Part shown: positions 1 through 6,095 of the stretch, piece by piece | How positions within the stretch are numbered: position 1 is the first letter of the stretch | Layout: each line of letters starts with the position of its first letter | Assembly: GCA_937958315.1 (NCBI GenBank) | Contig: CALFGH010000059.1 | Span: forward strand, 1 to 14,431 | Length of the DNA: 14,431 nt | From: an uncultured Collinsella sp. | Lineage (GTDB): Bacteria; Actinomycetota; Coriobacteriia; Coriobacteriales; Coriobacteriaceae | Direction: 5' to 3' | The notes under the pieces: model-generated | The model's input: the letters and a program-made list of their open reading frames with translations, nothing else | What the model was told of the DNA's origin: nothing | The model's database searches: none | Program-made: the position numbers and the translations under genes

Positions 1-798
1 GTGGGCAGCTTCTTCGATTACCAGATCTCGAGCGCGCTGTTCAACATCGGCAGCATGTACGGCCGCTTTATCGAGGCCGCCGGCGAGCTGCCGTTCGAGC
101 TGACGGCAAGCGTCGCGGGCGTTATGCTCGTGCGCGCGGTGCGTCCCGACTCCGGGGGGAGCAAATGGCTCGCCGTGCTCGGCATCCTCGTCAACGTTGG
201 CCTGGCCGGCTACGAGATCGTCTCGTCCCTGCGGGTTGGCGGCAAACTCATTGCCGTTCAGCTGGTGCTGACGTTTGTGCTGGTCATCGCTGCCAACCTT
301 ATCGTCTATCGCCTCACGCGCGCGACCGAGCCTGACGAGCTCACGCGCTGGGCGTTGATGGTACTTGCCGTGTGGGCCGCCCAGGCCATTATTCTCAACG
401 TGATCGTCAAGCCGCTGTGGTCGCGCCCGCGCATGCGCGTGATCGAGGTGACGCCGGGGCTCGATTTTCAGCCGTGGTGGGTGATCGGTAACCCCGACAA
501 GTGGGCCTTTATTGCCGCCGGCGTGATCAAGGACGGCTTCAAGTCGTTTGCGAGCGGACATACGGCGCACGCGGCGATCGGCCTTATGCTCGCCGGGCTT
601 CCCGCGGCGGCCTTTAAGGAAAAACCGTCGCGCCGTCGCGTGGTCTTTTGGGCGGCGGTTGTGGTCGCGGCGCTCGTCGCCTTTGGCCGCATCGTGATCG
701 GAGCGCATTTTTTGAGCGACGTGAGCTGCGGCTTTGCCCTGGTGCTGGCGCTTGAGTGCCTTGCCGCGCGCATTGCCTATCCCAACGGCGTACAATAG
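1..798 (+). CDS. PAP2-family membrane phosphatase (start possibly upstream)
   Basis: An integral membrane phosphatase of the PAP2 (type 2 phosphatidic acid phosphatase) superfamily, whose members hydrolyse lipid phosphates or pyrophosphates at the membrane. The three signature blocks are visible in order: a shortened KPLWSRP block (K137, R142, P143), ASGH at 184-187 with H187, and R-x5-H-x3-D with R230, H236 and D240, the usual catalytic set. About six hydrophobic segments lie at roughly 33-45, 57-72, 82-103, 116-136, 188-204 and 214-236. The frame is open from the first base, and GTG at 1 is only a possible start, because any ribosome binding site lies outside the window. The first block has four residues between K and RP rather than the common six. 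The substrate cannot be read from the sequence. It could act on undecaprenyl pyrophosphate or another phospholipid. Confidence 0.82.
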   Translation: MGSFFDYQISSALFNIGSMYGRFIEAAGELPFELTASVAGVMLVRAVRPDSGGSKWLAVLGILVNVGLAGYEIVSSLRVGGKLIAVQLVLTFVLVIAANLIVYRLTRATEPDELTRWALMVLAVWAAQAIILNVIVKPLWSRPRMRVIEVTPGLDFQPWWVIGNPDKWAFIAAGVIKDGFKSFASGHTAHAAIGLMLAGLPAAAFKEKPSRRRVVFWAAVVVAALVAFGRIVIGAHFLSDVSCGFALVLALECLAARIAYPNGVQ

Positions 799-843
799 CC
801 CCGTTTGAATCATCGGGCCCGTGCCCGGCTAGAGAGGATTGCC

Positions 844-1869
844 ATGCTCGCGTTTAACAACGACTATTCCCACGGCGCACATCCGGCAGTGCTGCAGGCG
901 CTCGTCGACACCAATATGGAGCCGCAGCCCGGCTACGGTACCGATGCGCACACCGAGCGTGCCAAGCAGCTTATTCGCGAGACTTGCCAGGCCCCCGATG
1001 CCGACGTGTTTTTTCTGGTGGGCGGCACGCAGGCCAACGCGACGGTGATTGACATGCTGCTCGCGCCCTACGAGGGCGTTGTTGCTGCCGAGACTGGCCA
1101 CGTCGCCTGCCACGAGGCGGGCGCCATCGAGTTTGGCGGCCACAAGGTGCTCACCATCCCCGGCTACGAGGGCAAGATGCACGCCGAGGATCTCGAGAAC
1201 TATATCCAGGTGTTCTACGAAAACGAGAGCTACGAGCACACGGTGTTCCCAGGTGCCGTGTACGTGAGCCTATCGACCGAGTACGGCACGCTGTACTCCA
1301 AGGCCGAGCTCGCGGCGATTCACGCGGTGTGCCAGAAGCATGAGATTCCGCTGTTTGTGGACGGTGCTCGCCTGGCCTATGCGCTGGCGGCCGATGAGTG
1401 CGACATTACCCTGCCCGAGCTGGCGCAGCTGTGCGACGTGTTCTACATCGGTGGCACCAAGTGCGGCGCTCTGTGCGGCGAGGCCGTGGTGTTTTGCGGC
1501 ATGCATGCTCCGGCGCATCCTATTCCGCGCATTAAGCAGCACGGCGCGCTGTTGGCCAAGGGTCGCCTGACGGGCGTCCAGTTTGAGGCACTCTTTACCG
1601 ATGGCCTGTATTATGAGATTGGTCGCCAGGCGATTGAGACCGCTCAGGCGCTGCGTCGCGTGCTGCACGAGCGCGGCTACCAGTTCTTCTTGGAGACGCC
1701 GACCAACCAGCAGTTCGTGATTCTGCCCAACGAAGACATGGCCCGCATTCGCGAGCATGCCTCGATCGAGTACTGGGAAAAGTACGACGAGACCCACACA
1801 GTGGTGCGCTTTTGCACCAGCTGGGCCACGACGCAGGAGGATATCGACGCGTTGGCGGCTGTCCTGTAG
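844..1869 (+). CDS. Threonine aldolase / beta-eliminating lyase family PLP enzyme
   Basis: A cytosolic PLP-dependent fold-type I enzyme of the low-specificity L-threonine aldolase family, which cleaves threonine or allo-threonine to glycine and acetaldehyde. The 341 residues match the family's usual 330-350. Visible landmarks are the N-terminal NDYSHGAHP block, GGTQAN at 60-65 (phosphate contact), H86 in ETGH (ring stacking), D173 in VDGAR (pyridine nitrogen) and K206 in GGTKCG (Schiff-base lysine). ATG 844 is preferred because AGAGAGGA ends 6-7 bases before it. A longer TTG start at 805 has no such site. A TACAAT -10-like hexamer at 791-796 overlaps the end of the preceding gene, so it may have its own promoter. 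A strong terminator follows. Related beta-eliminating lyases share this fold, so the exact substrate is uncertain. Confidence 0.85.
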   Translation: MLAFNNDYSHGAHPAVLQALVDTNMEPQPGYGTDAHTERAKQLIRETCQAPDADVFFLVGGTQANATVIDMLLAPYEGVVAAETGHVACHEAGAIEFGGHKVLTIPGYEGKMHAEDLENYIQVFYENESYEHTVFPGAVYVSLSTEYGTLYSKAELAAIHAVCQKHEIPLFVDGARLAYALAADECDITLPELAQLCDVFYIGGTKCGALCGEAVVFCGMHAPAHPIPRIKQHGALLAKGRLTGVQFEALFTDGLYYEIGRQAIETAQALRRVLHERGYQFFLETPTNQQFVILPNEDMARIREHASIEYWEKYDETHTVVRFCTSWATTQEDIDALAAVL

Positions 1870-1887
1870 CCTGATGTAATGACAAGG

Positions 1888-1931
1888 GGCCGCCCTGCGC
1901 CTGGGCTTGGCGCAGGGCGGCCTTTGCTTTT
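1888..1931 (+). terminator. Rho-independent terminator after the aldolase gene
   Basis: A perfect 14-bp GC-rich stem (arms 1888-1901 and 1909-1922) with a 7-nt loop is followed by the T-rich tract TTTGCTTTT. It ends only a few bases before the ribosome binding site of the next gene. Confidence 0.9.
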
Positions 1932-1946
1932 GGGGAGAAGGGTTGT

Positions 1947-2528
1947 ATGACCGAGATGTCCGAGCCGACGATTCGCCTGGCGACGCCCGATGATGCGCCG
2001 GCGTTGCTTGCTATCTATGAGCCGTATGTGCGCCAGACGGCGATTACCTGCGAATACGAGGTGCCGAGCGTTGAGGAGTTCGCCGGGCGCATCGAGCGTA
2101 CGCTCAAGCGCTATCCGTATTTGGTGATGGAGCTGGACGGGCATCCGGTAGGCTATGCCTATGCGAGTCCGCTTAACAGCCGCGAGGCATACGACTGGTC
2201 GGTCGAGACGTCGATCTACCTGGCGCGCGACGTGCGCCACGGCGGGTTGGGCCGCAAGCTGCACGACGCGCTCAAGCAATGTCTGATCGCGATGGGCATC
2301 ACCAACATGTGCGCGCTCATTGCCGTGCCGCACGACAAGGACGACGAATATCTGACGCATAACAGTCAGGATTTCCATGCCCATATGGGGTATCGCCTGG
2401 TGGGCGCCTTCGACCGCTGTGCCCAAAAGTTCGGCCGCTGGTACGACATGTGCTGGATGGAGCTGGTCCTTGCCGAGCGCACGCCCAACCAGCCTAAGCC
2501 AACCTGGTTCCCCGACATCCTCGCCTAA
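1947..2528 (+). CDS. GNAT family N-acetyltransferase (phosphinothricin-acetyltransferase-like)
   Basis: A 193-residue cytosolic acetyl-CoA-dependent N-acetyltransferase. The N-terminus (TIRLATPDDAPALLAIYEPYV) is the typical beta1-alpha1 of the Pat/YncA branch. The acetyl-CoA pyrophosphate loop RHGGLG is at 97-102, and the C-terminal HMGYRLVGAF plus DMCWMEL (167-173) resemble the GYR-x-VG and W-M elements of phosphinothricin or methionine-sulfoximine acetyltransferases. AGAAGG lies about five bases before ATG 1947. The gene starts right after a terminator and converges with the downstream GntR gene on a shared hairpin. Members of this branch acetylate small amines or amino-acid analogues. The true substrate cannot be deduced here. 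Confidence 0.85.
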   Translation: MTEMSEPTIRLATPDDAPALLAIYEPYVRQTAITCEYEVPSVEEFAGRIERTLKRYPYLVMELDGHPVGYAYASPLNSREAYDWSVETSIYLARDVRHGGLGRKLHDALKQCLIAMGITNMCALIAVPHDKDDEYLTHNSQDFHAHMGYRLVGAFDRCAQKFGRWYDMCWMELVLAERTPNQPKPTWFPDILA

Positions 2529-2567
2529 AACCACCACAAAGGTGCCTGTCCCCTTTGTGGTGGTTTT
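2527..2567. terminator. Bidirectional terminator between convergent genes (GTCCC-core palindrome)
   Basis: A perfect 16-bp stem (arms 2527-2542 and 2552-2567) with a 9-nt loop begins with AAAA and ends with TTTT, so it can terminate in both directions between the convergent GNAT and GntR genes. The arm starts inside the TAA stop. The loop and inner arm read TGCCTGTCCCC, resembling two other GTCCC palindromes in this window. Confidence 0.85.
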
Positions 2568-2575
2568 GGTGTTGG

Positions 2576-3298
2576 TTAGCCGATGGGCTCGGTGTATTTG
2601 GCGCGGTCGGTGCGTTGGATGCGCTTGGAGACATGGAGCGGGCGGCCGTCGGTGTCGTAGACGTAGTCGGTGATTAGGATCAGCGCCTGCCCACGCTCAA
2701 CGTTGAGCAAAAACGCCTCGTTTTGCGAGGCATAGCACACCTCAAAGGTCTTATGTCCCTGTGCCGGCGCGCGATGGAATTCCTGGCGCAGCGTGGCGTA
2801 GAGCGAACCGTTGATATCGCGGTCGATGAGTGCTTCAAAGCTCGGTGGTAGATAGGTGGTCTCCAGGCACAGTGGCGCATCGTCCAGATAACGCAGACGG
2901 ACAAGTTTGACGAGCTTGCTGCCCACGGCGGCATCAAAGAACTTGGCTATGCTGCCGCCCGCCTTGGTAAAGCCCGAGTCCACCGTGCGCGTGGTGGGCT
3001 TCATGCCCTGACCCTGGACCTGCGCCGTATAGCTCGAAAACACCAGGTTGTTCTCGTGGAGCGCCGGCGTGTCGGCCACAAAGGCACCACGCCCGCGCTC
3101 GGTACGCACCAGGCCCTCATCAACGAGCACCTTAAGGGCATGGCGCACGGTGCTGCGCGACAGCCCCGATTCGTCCATGAGTTCCATCTCGGACGGCAGC
3201 TTGTCTCCGCGTGCGTAGGCGCCGGAGGCGATGCGGTCGCGCAGCATGCCCGCCAAGCGCTCGTATTGGGCCAGTTTCTTTTTAGACGAAGCGTTCAT
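2576..3298 (-). CDS. GntR-family transcriptional regulator, HutC/UTRA subfamily (regulator 1)
   Basis: A 240-residue DNA-binding regulator. The winged helix-turn-helix occupies about 10-77: LPSEMELMDESGLSRSTV is the recognition region and RGRGAFV at 68-74 is the wing. The UTRA effector domain follows at about 95-235; in relatives such as NagR/DasR or FrlR it binds phosphorylated sugars. The start ATG has only a weak AGGT site. The gene is divergent from the first SIS deglycase across a 205-bp AT-rich spacer holding three related operator-like sites, one overlapping its own -10. This fits autoregulation and repression of the deglycase until a sugar-phosphate intermediate accumulates. The family call is firm. 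The effector is inferred from neighbours. Confidence 0.9.
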   Translation of the reverse strand: MNASSKKKLAQYERLAGMLRDRIASGAYARGDKLPSEMELMDESGLSRSTVRHALKVLVDEGLVRTERGRGAFVADTPALHENNLVFSSYTAQVQGQGMKPTTRTVDSGFTKAGGSIAKFFDAAVGSKLVKLVRLRYLDDAPLCLETTYLPPSFEALIDRDINGSLYATLRQEFHRAPAQGHKTFEVCYASQNEAFLLNVERGQALILITDYVYDTDGRPLHVSKRIQRTDRAKYTEPIG

Positions 3299-3308
3299 GC
3301 GATCAACC

Positions 3309-3325
3309 TGTATCTAACCTGTATG
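3309..3325. promoter_or_regulatory. Operator-like site near GntR1 start
   Basis: TGTATCTAACCTGTATG differs at only two bases from the site at 3448-3464. It contains two TGTAT half-sites 11 bp apart (one helical turn) and lies about 11 bases upstream of the regulator start codon, in its leader. Read on the minus strand its core is GGTTAGATACAG. Confidence 0.5.
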
Positions 3326-3341
3326 CGAATCTAATCAAACA

Positions 3342-3354
3342 TGTATTTAATACA
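3342..3354. promoter_or_regulatory. Palindromic operator-like site TGTATTTAATACA
   Basis: Five-base arms TGTAT and ATACA flank TTA. It overlaps the predicted -10 of regulator 1. TGTAT/ATACA symmetry is common for HutC-type GntR repressors, so this may be the strongest binding site of the spacer. Confidence 0.45.
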
Positions 3355-3377
3355 ACAACAAAACCGCTGGTAGTCAA
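3349..3377 (-). promoter_or_regulatory. Promoter for GntR regulator 1
   Basis: On the minus strand TTGACT (3377-3372) is separated by 17 bases from TGTATT (3354-3349), giving a good -35 and a moderate -10. The -10 sits inside a short palindrome that resembles the operator sites, which predicts autorepression. Confidence 0.5.
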
Positions 3378-3447
3378 TTATCAAAAATCGCATCAGCAAA
3401 ATTTCTAAGACAAATATAGCATACAACTAGTCGACATAACCAAAACA

Positions 3448-3464
3448 TGTATGTAACTTGTATG
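3448..3464. promoter_or_regulatory. Operator-like site in front of SIS deglycase 1
   Basis: TGTATGTAACTTGTATG is a near copy of the site at 3309-3325 and ends 39 bases before the deglycase start codon. A TCGACA -35-like hexamer lies at 3431-3436, so the site would fall in the core promoter. A further ATACAA half-site is at 3421-3426. No convincing -10 was found. Confidence 0.5.
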
Positions 3465-3503
3465 CCATCGAGAGCATCAAACGAGAAGAAAGGCTGATGC
3501 ACG

Positions 3504-4496
3504 ATGACTACTCAGGAACAGGTTAAGGACGTCGTCTCCCAGGTTTTGGCTGACAAGGCTGACAAGGGCGGCATCAAGCGCGTCGTGTGGATTGGCGCCG
3601 GCGGGTCCAACGGCGGCAACTATCCTGCCCAGTACTTTATGGAGCACGAGGCCACGCAGGTCGTGAGCTCCAGCTACACCAGCAACGAGTTCGTGCACGC
3701 CACACCGGCCTACGTCAACGAGAACACCCTGGCCGTCGTCGTGTCCATGCGCGGCACCAAGGAGACCATCGTTGCCGCCCAGGTCGCCAAGGACCACGGC
3801 GCCAGCACCATCGCCATCTATGTTGACGAGTCCGGCCTTACCGAGGTCTGCGACTACAAGATCCAGTACGACAGCCTGGCCGTCGACGAGTCCTGCATGG
3901 GCCGCACCAACTCCGCCGTCGTGACCATGATCGCCATGGAGCTTACGCAGCAGACCGAGGGCTATGCCGAGTACGAGACCGCCATGGCCGCCTTCGACTT
4001 GGTCGACCCTATCTATCGCAAGGCCGTCGAGTACACTCGTCCGCTCGCTGCCAAGTGGGCCGAGCAGAACGCCGACAAGCCCTGCATCAACGTCATGGCT
4101 CAGGGTCCGCTCTTTGGTGCCGCCTACGTCTTTAGCATCTGCAACGTGCAGGAGATGCTGCAGATCGACTCCTGCACCATCAACACCTGCGACTTCTTCC
4201 ACGGCCCCTTCGAGATCCTGGACAAGCGCACCTCGCTGTTCCAGCTCATCAGCGTCGGCCGCAGCCGCTGCAACGACGAGCGCGGCATCCGCTTCGTCAA
4301 CCAGTACGGTGGAGAGCGCGTCTATCAGCTCGACGCCAAGGAGCTCGGCCTCAACGACATCAAGGACAGCGTGAGCGAGTACTTCAACCACCTGATCTTT
4401 GCCCCGATCCTCAACAACGTGTACATGCGTGCACTCTCTGCCGTCACCCACAAGGACTACATGACGCGCCGCTACATGTGGAAGCTGGACTACTAA
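3504..4496 (+). CDS. SIS-domain sugar isomerase / Amadori-6-phosphate deglycase (FrlB/GfrF-like), deglycase 1
   Basis: A 330-residue cytosolic protein with two SIS domains, related to FrlB (fructoselysine-6-phosphate deglycase) and the GlmS isomerase half. Such enzymes split a 6-phosphorylated fructosamine to glucose 6-phosphate and the free amine. Visible features are SMRGTKET at 81-88 (phosphate-binding Ser/Thr loop), and E217 and H233 spaced by 15 residues with H233 in HGPFEI, matching the catalytic Glu/His pair of GlmS and FrlB. The C-terminus RRYMWKLDY is shared with the second SIS protein and resembles the FrlB tail. It differs from relatives in having CDFFHGP instead of GEF-x-HGP before the histidine. 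AAGAAAGG lies 10 bases before ATG 3504. It stands apart from the PTS genes and is followed by a hairpin repeat and a terminator, so it is probably transcribed alone under the divergent GntR regulator. Confidence 0.85.
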   Translation: MTTQEQVKDVVSQVLADKADKGGIKRVVWIGAGGSNGGNYPAQYFMEHEATQVVSSSYTSNEFVHATPAYVNENTLAVVVSMRGTKETIVAAQVAKDHGASTIAIYVDESGLTEVCDYKIQYDSLAVDESCMGRTNSAVVTMIAMELTQQTEGYAEYETAMAAFDLVDPIYRKAVEYTRPLAAKWAEQNADKPCINVMAQGPLFGAAYVFSICNVQEMLQIDSCTINTCDFFHGPFEILDKRTSLFQLISVGRSRCNDERGIRFVNQYGGERVYQLDAKELGLNDIKDSVSEYFNHLIFAPILNNVYMRALSAVTHKDYMTRRYMWKLDY

Positions 4497-4497
4497 G

Positions 4498-4537
4498 AGT
4501 TACGCGGTTTTACCAAACCGCGTAACGGCTCGACGCT
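4498..4537 (+). repeat. 40-nt hairpin repeat, copy 1
   Basis: This begins two bases after the first deglycase stop. Perfect 12-bp arms (4499-4510 and 4515-4526; GTTACGCGGTTT and its complement) enclose a TACC loop, and the tail GGCTCGACGCT follows. All 40 bases recur exactly at 12898-12937. There is no T-tract, so it is not a standard terminator. Confidence 0.9.
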
Positions 4538-4544
4538 GCGCGGA

Positions 4545-4634
4545 CCGCATTTGGACAATCTGACGTTCAACTTCAAGGGCGCGACCAGAAGGTCAGCGCC
4601 CTTTCGTTTCACGCCACCTTGCCTCAAATGCGGC
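4545..4634. repeat. Inverted repeat enclosing a terminator
   Basis: CCGCATTTG at 4545-4553 is matched by CAAATGCGG at 4626-4634, a 9-bp stem that would close around the terminator hairpin at 4575-4608. It may be the ends of a small repeat element or the base of a structured 3' UTR. Confidence 0.45.
4575..4608 (+). terminator. Terminator after deglycase 1
   Basis: The stem AAGGGCGCGACC (4575-4586) pairs with GGTC plus GCGCCCTT (4591-4603) with one bulged A and an AGAA loop, followed by TCGTTT. It separates the first deglycase from the transporter gene. Confidence 0.75.
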
Positions 4635-4675
4635 CCGCTCGCTGACTTATGCTCAACCAGCGGTGCCTTAGACGT

Positions 4676-4719
4676 TGGGGACGTTCTTAAATGACTAGTC
4701 ATTTGGGAACGTCCCCAAT
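4676..4719. repeat. 44-bp near-perfect loopless palindrome with GGGGACGTTC arms
   Basis: The two halves meet at 4697/4698 in TGACTAGTCA, and outer TTGGGGACGTTC pairs with GAACGTCCCCAA. Only two positions (4688 and 4689) mismatch, as G-T pairs. It has no loop and no T-tract, so it looks more like a mobile or protein-bound palindrome than a terminator. Confidence 0.75.
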
Positions 4720-4762
4720 GAGTATGTGGGGAAGCAGATTTTTCCGTTCGGCGATTTGTGTC

Positions 4763-4790
4763 TTGAAAAATGTATATAACGACTATAACG
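4763..4790 (+). promoter_or_regulatory. Promoter and operator of EamA transporter gene
   Basis: TTGAAA (4763-4768) and TATAAC (4784-4789) form a possible promoter with a short 15-bp spacer. ATGTATATAACGA (4770-4782) overlaps it and matches the operator-like motif in front of the other genes of the locus, with a second CGTTATA half-site (minus strand) at 4784-4790. Confidence 0.45.
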
Positions 4791-4830
4791 TAGTGTGAAA
4801 CATATTGGAAACAATATCGAGGAGGCTGCG

Positions 4831-5913
4831 TTGAAGAAAAGCAATCTGGGCTATGTGCTGGTGCTGATCGCCGCGCTTATGTGGGGCAGCATCGGAATCT
4901 TTGTAAACGGCATCTCGGCCATGGGCGTTTTGTCCCAGAGCATGGCTGCCTTTCGCTTGTTGGTCGGAGCGCTTATCTTGGCGCCGGTCCTGATGTTTAT
5001 GGGCTGCCGTCCGGGTGAGGGGTCTACCGTGGCTCAGGGTCCCCTGGCCCTGTTCAAGGCAAGCCCTAAAGAGCTTGTTCCCTGCGCACTTGTCGGTATC
5101 GTTGGTCTGGCCGCCGCCAACACCTGCTATTACGAGTGCATGGGCGAGGTCGGCATGTCCACGGCCTCGGTGCTGCTCTATACCTCGCCGGTGTTTGGCG
5201 TCGTGCTCGGTCGCGTGCTTTATCGCGAGGACGTGACCCCCAACAAGCTCGTTGCCATTGTCTTCAACATCGTTGGCTGCGTGCTTGCAGTGACCAATGG
5301 CGACCTTTCCGGTTTTCATTTTTCGGTTTGGGGCGTCACGTCGGGCGTGATTGCGGGCTTTTGTGGTGCGTCGCTCGCGGTGTTTAGCCGGATAGCAACC
5401 AAGACGGTCCACCCGCTGGCTGTCACGTTTTGGGGCTTTGTTTTTGGCGGTGCGGTTATGGCAGCTATCGCGGCTCCGTGGCCGGATGTCGCCGCGGCAA
5501 TGTCGCCACAGCTGCTGCTGTTGTTCCTTGGCTTTGGACTCATCCCCACAGCTGTGGCTTACATCTTATATATGCAGGGTCTGTCCATGGGGCTCGAGAC
5601 ATCGAAAGTTCCCGTCGTAATGTCTTTCGAGACGGTCGTCACCGTACTGGTGGGCATTGGTGTCTATGCCGAGCCCGCCGGCGCAATCAAGGTCCTGGGC
5701 ATTGTGCTGGTGCTCGCGTCCATCCTGATTATGAACACCGACTTCTCCAAGCTGCGCAACAGTGTGTTTGTCGGTCATGTCGTTGAGAGCATGACCTTTA
5801 AGCCCAACGCGTGGTGGACGGAGAAATCGCAGGACATGGATCTGTTTAAGGAACGCACCGGCATCGCGCTGGAGCCCACCGTGCAGGAAAGCCCCTGGTA
5901 CTTCGTGCGATAG
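4831..5913 (+). CDS. DMT superfamily (EamA) transporter with C-terminal tail
   Basis: An inner-membrane transporter of the drug/metabolite (EamA, RhaT-like) family, usually 280-310 residues with ten membrane helices; many members export amino acids or metabolites. Two EamA repeats lie at about 8-155 and 167-301; the start has MWGSIGIFVNGIS (17-29) and the second repeat ends EPAGAIKVLGIVLVLASILIMN. TTG 4831 is chosen because GAGGAGG (4819-4825) precedes it by five bases, whereas GTG 4795 lies near the probable transcription start. Beyond the last helix there is a cytosolic tail of about 57 residues (304-360) rich in Trp and charged residues, which is unusual for the family. It sits between the two parts of a sugar-amine locus and shares their operator motif, so export of the amine released by the deglycases is a reasonable guess. 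Uptake cannot be excluded. Confidence 0.85.
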   Translation: MKKSNLGYVLVLIAALMWGSIGIFVNGISAMGVLSQSMAAFRLLVGALILAPVLMFMGCRPGEGSTVAQGPLALFKASPKELVPCALVGIVGLAAANTCYYECMGEVGMSTASVLLYTSPVFGVVLGRVLYREDVTPNKLVAIVFNIVGCVLAVTNGDLSGFHFSVWGVTSGVIAGFCGASLAVFSRIATKTVHPLAVTFWGFVFGGAVMAAIAAPWPDVAAAMSPQLLLLFLGFGLIPTAVAYILYMQGLSMGLETSKVPVVMSFETVVTVLVGIGVYAEPAGAIKVLGIVLVLASILIMNTDFSKLRNSVFVGHVVESMTFKPNAWWTEKSQDMDLFKERTGIALEPTVQESPWYFVR

Positions 5914-5990
5914 GGGATTGGCGAGGCGTCTGATCGGGTGTCGACAAGACGGTGCCGACCTACCAAGCCCCAACGTTTCAAGTACGTTAA

Positions 5991-6025
5991 ACCCGTCAAC
6001 GGTCGATTTTCACCCGCGAACGGTC
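5991..6025. repeat. Two 14-bp direct repeats spaced 21 bp upstream of PTS genes
   Basis: ACCCGTCAACGGTC (5991-6004) and ACCCGCGAACGGTC (6012-6025) match at 12 of 14 bases with a 21-bp period, exactly two helical turns. They lie just upstream of a TATACT -10-like hexamer (6028-6033) that lacks a good -35, the layout expected for activator sites. Confidence 0.5.
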
Positions 6026-6050
6026 TTTATACTAATTAGCAATATCCGCA

Positions 6051-6079
6051 ACGTATAAGACGTTATAATGACCATAACG
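6051..6079 (+). promoter_or_regulatory. PTS operon -10 and operator dyad
   Basis: A perfect TATAAT lies at 6064-6069, inside the dyad CGTTAT (6061-6066) and ATAACG (6074-6079). ACGTTATAATGAC at 6060-6072 resembles the operator motif of the other promoters, and ACGTATAA at 6051-6058 adds a further half-site. No matching -35 is seen at 17 bp. A repressor bound here would block initiation. Confidence 0.55.
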
Positions 6080-6095
6080 AAAAGGAGGAGGCAAG

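Larger units (their letters stand above)
4497..4830. other. 334-nt spacer rich in palindromes between deglycase 1 and EamA gene
   Basis: No gene is supported here. In order it holds hairpin repeat copy 1, a terminator nested in a wider inverted repeat, a 44-bp loopless palindrome, and the promoter/operator and ribosome binding site of the transporter gene. Reading frames through it lack ribosome binding sites and track the palindromes. Confidence 0.7.

Noticed and set aside
805..843. Thirteen-residue N-terminal extension of the aldolase from TTG 805
   Set aside because: No ribosome binding site precedes it, the extension is Arg-rich and unlike the family, and a good site precedes ATG 844.
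3497..3526. Nine-codon frame starting seven bases before deglycase 1
   Set aside because: Its ATG is only three bases from the AGG of the ribosome binding site, too close for initiation. The spacing fits ATG 3504.
3477..4451. Long minus-strand open frame opposite deglycase 1
   Set aside because: It mirrors a well-supported SIS gene. Its Val/Leu/Gly/Asp/His-rich composition is what the complement of GC-biased codons gives, and it shows no family motif or ribosome binding site.
4499..4526. Hairpin repeat copy 1 as a classical Rho-independent terminator
   Set aside because: No T-tract follows the stem, and a proper terminator lies about 50 bases downstream at 4575-4608.
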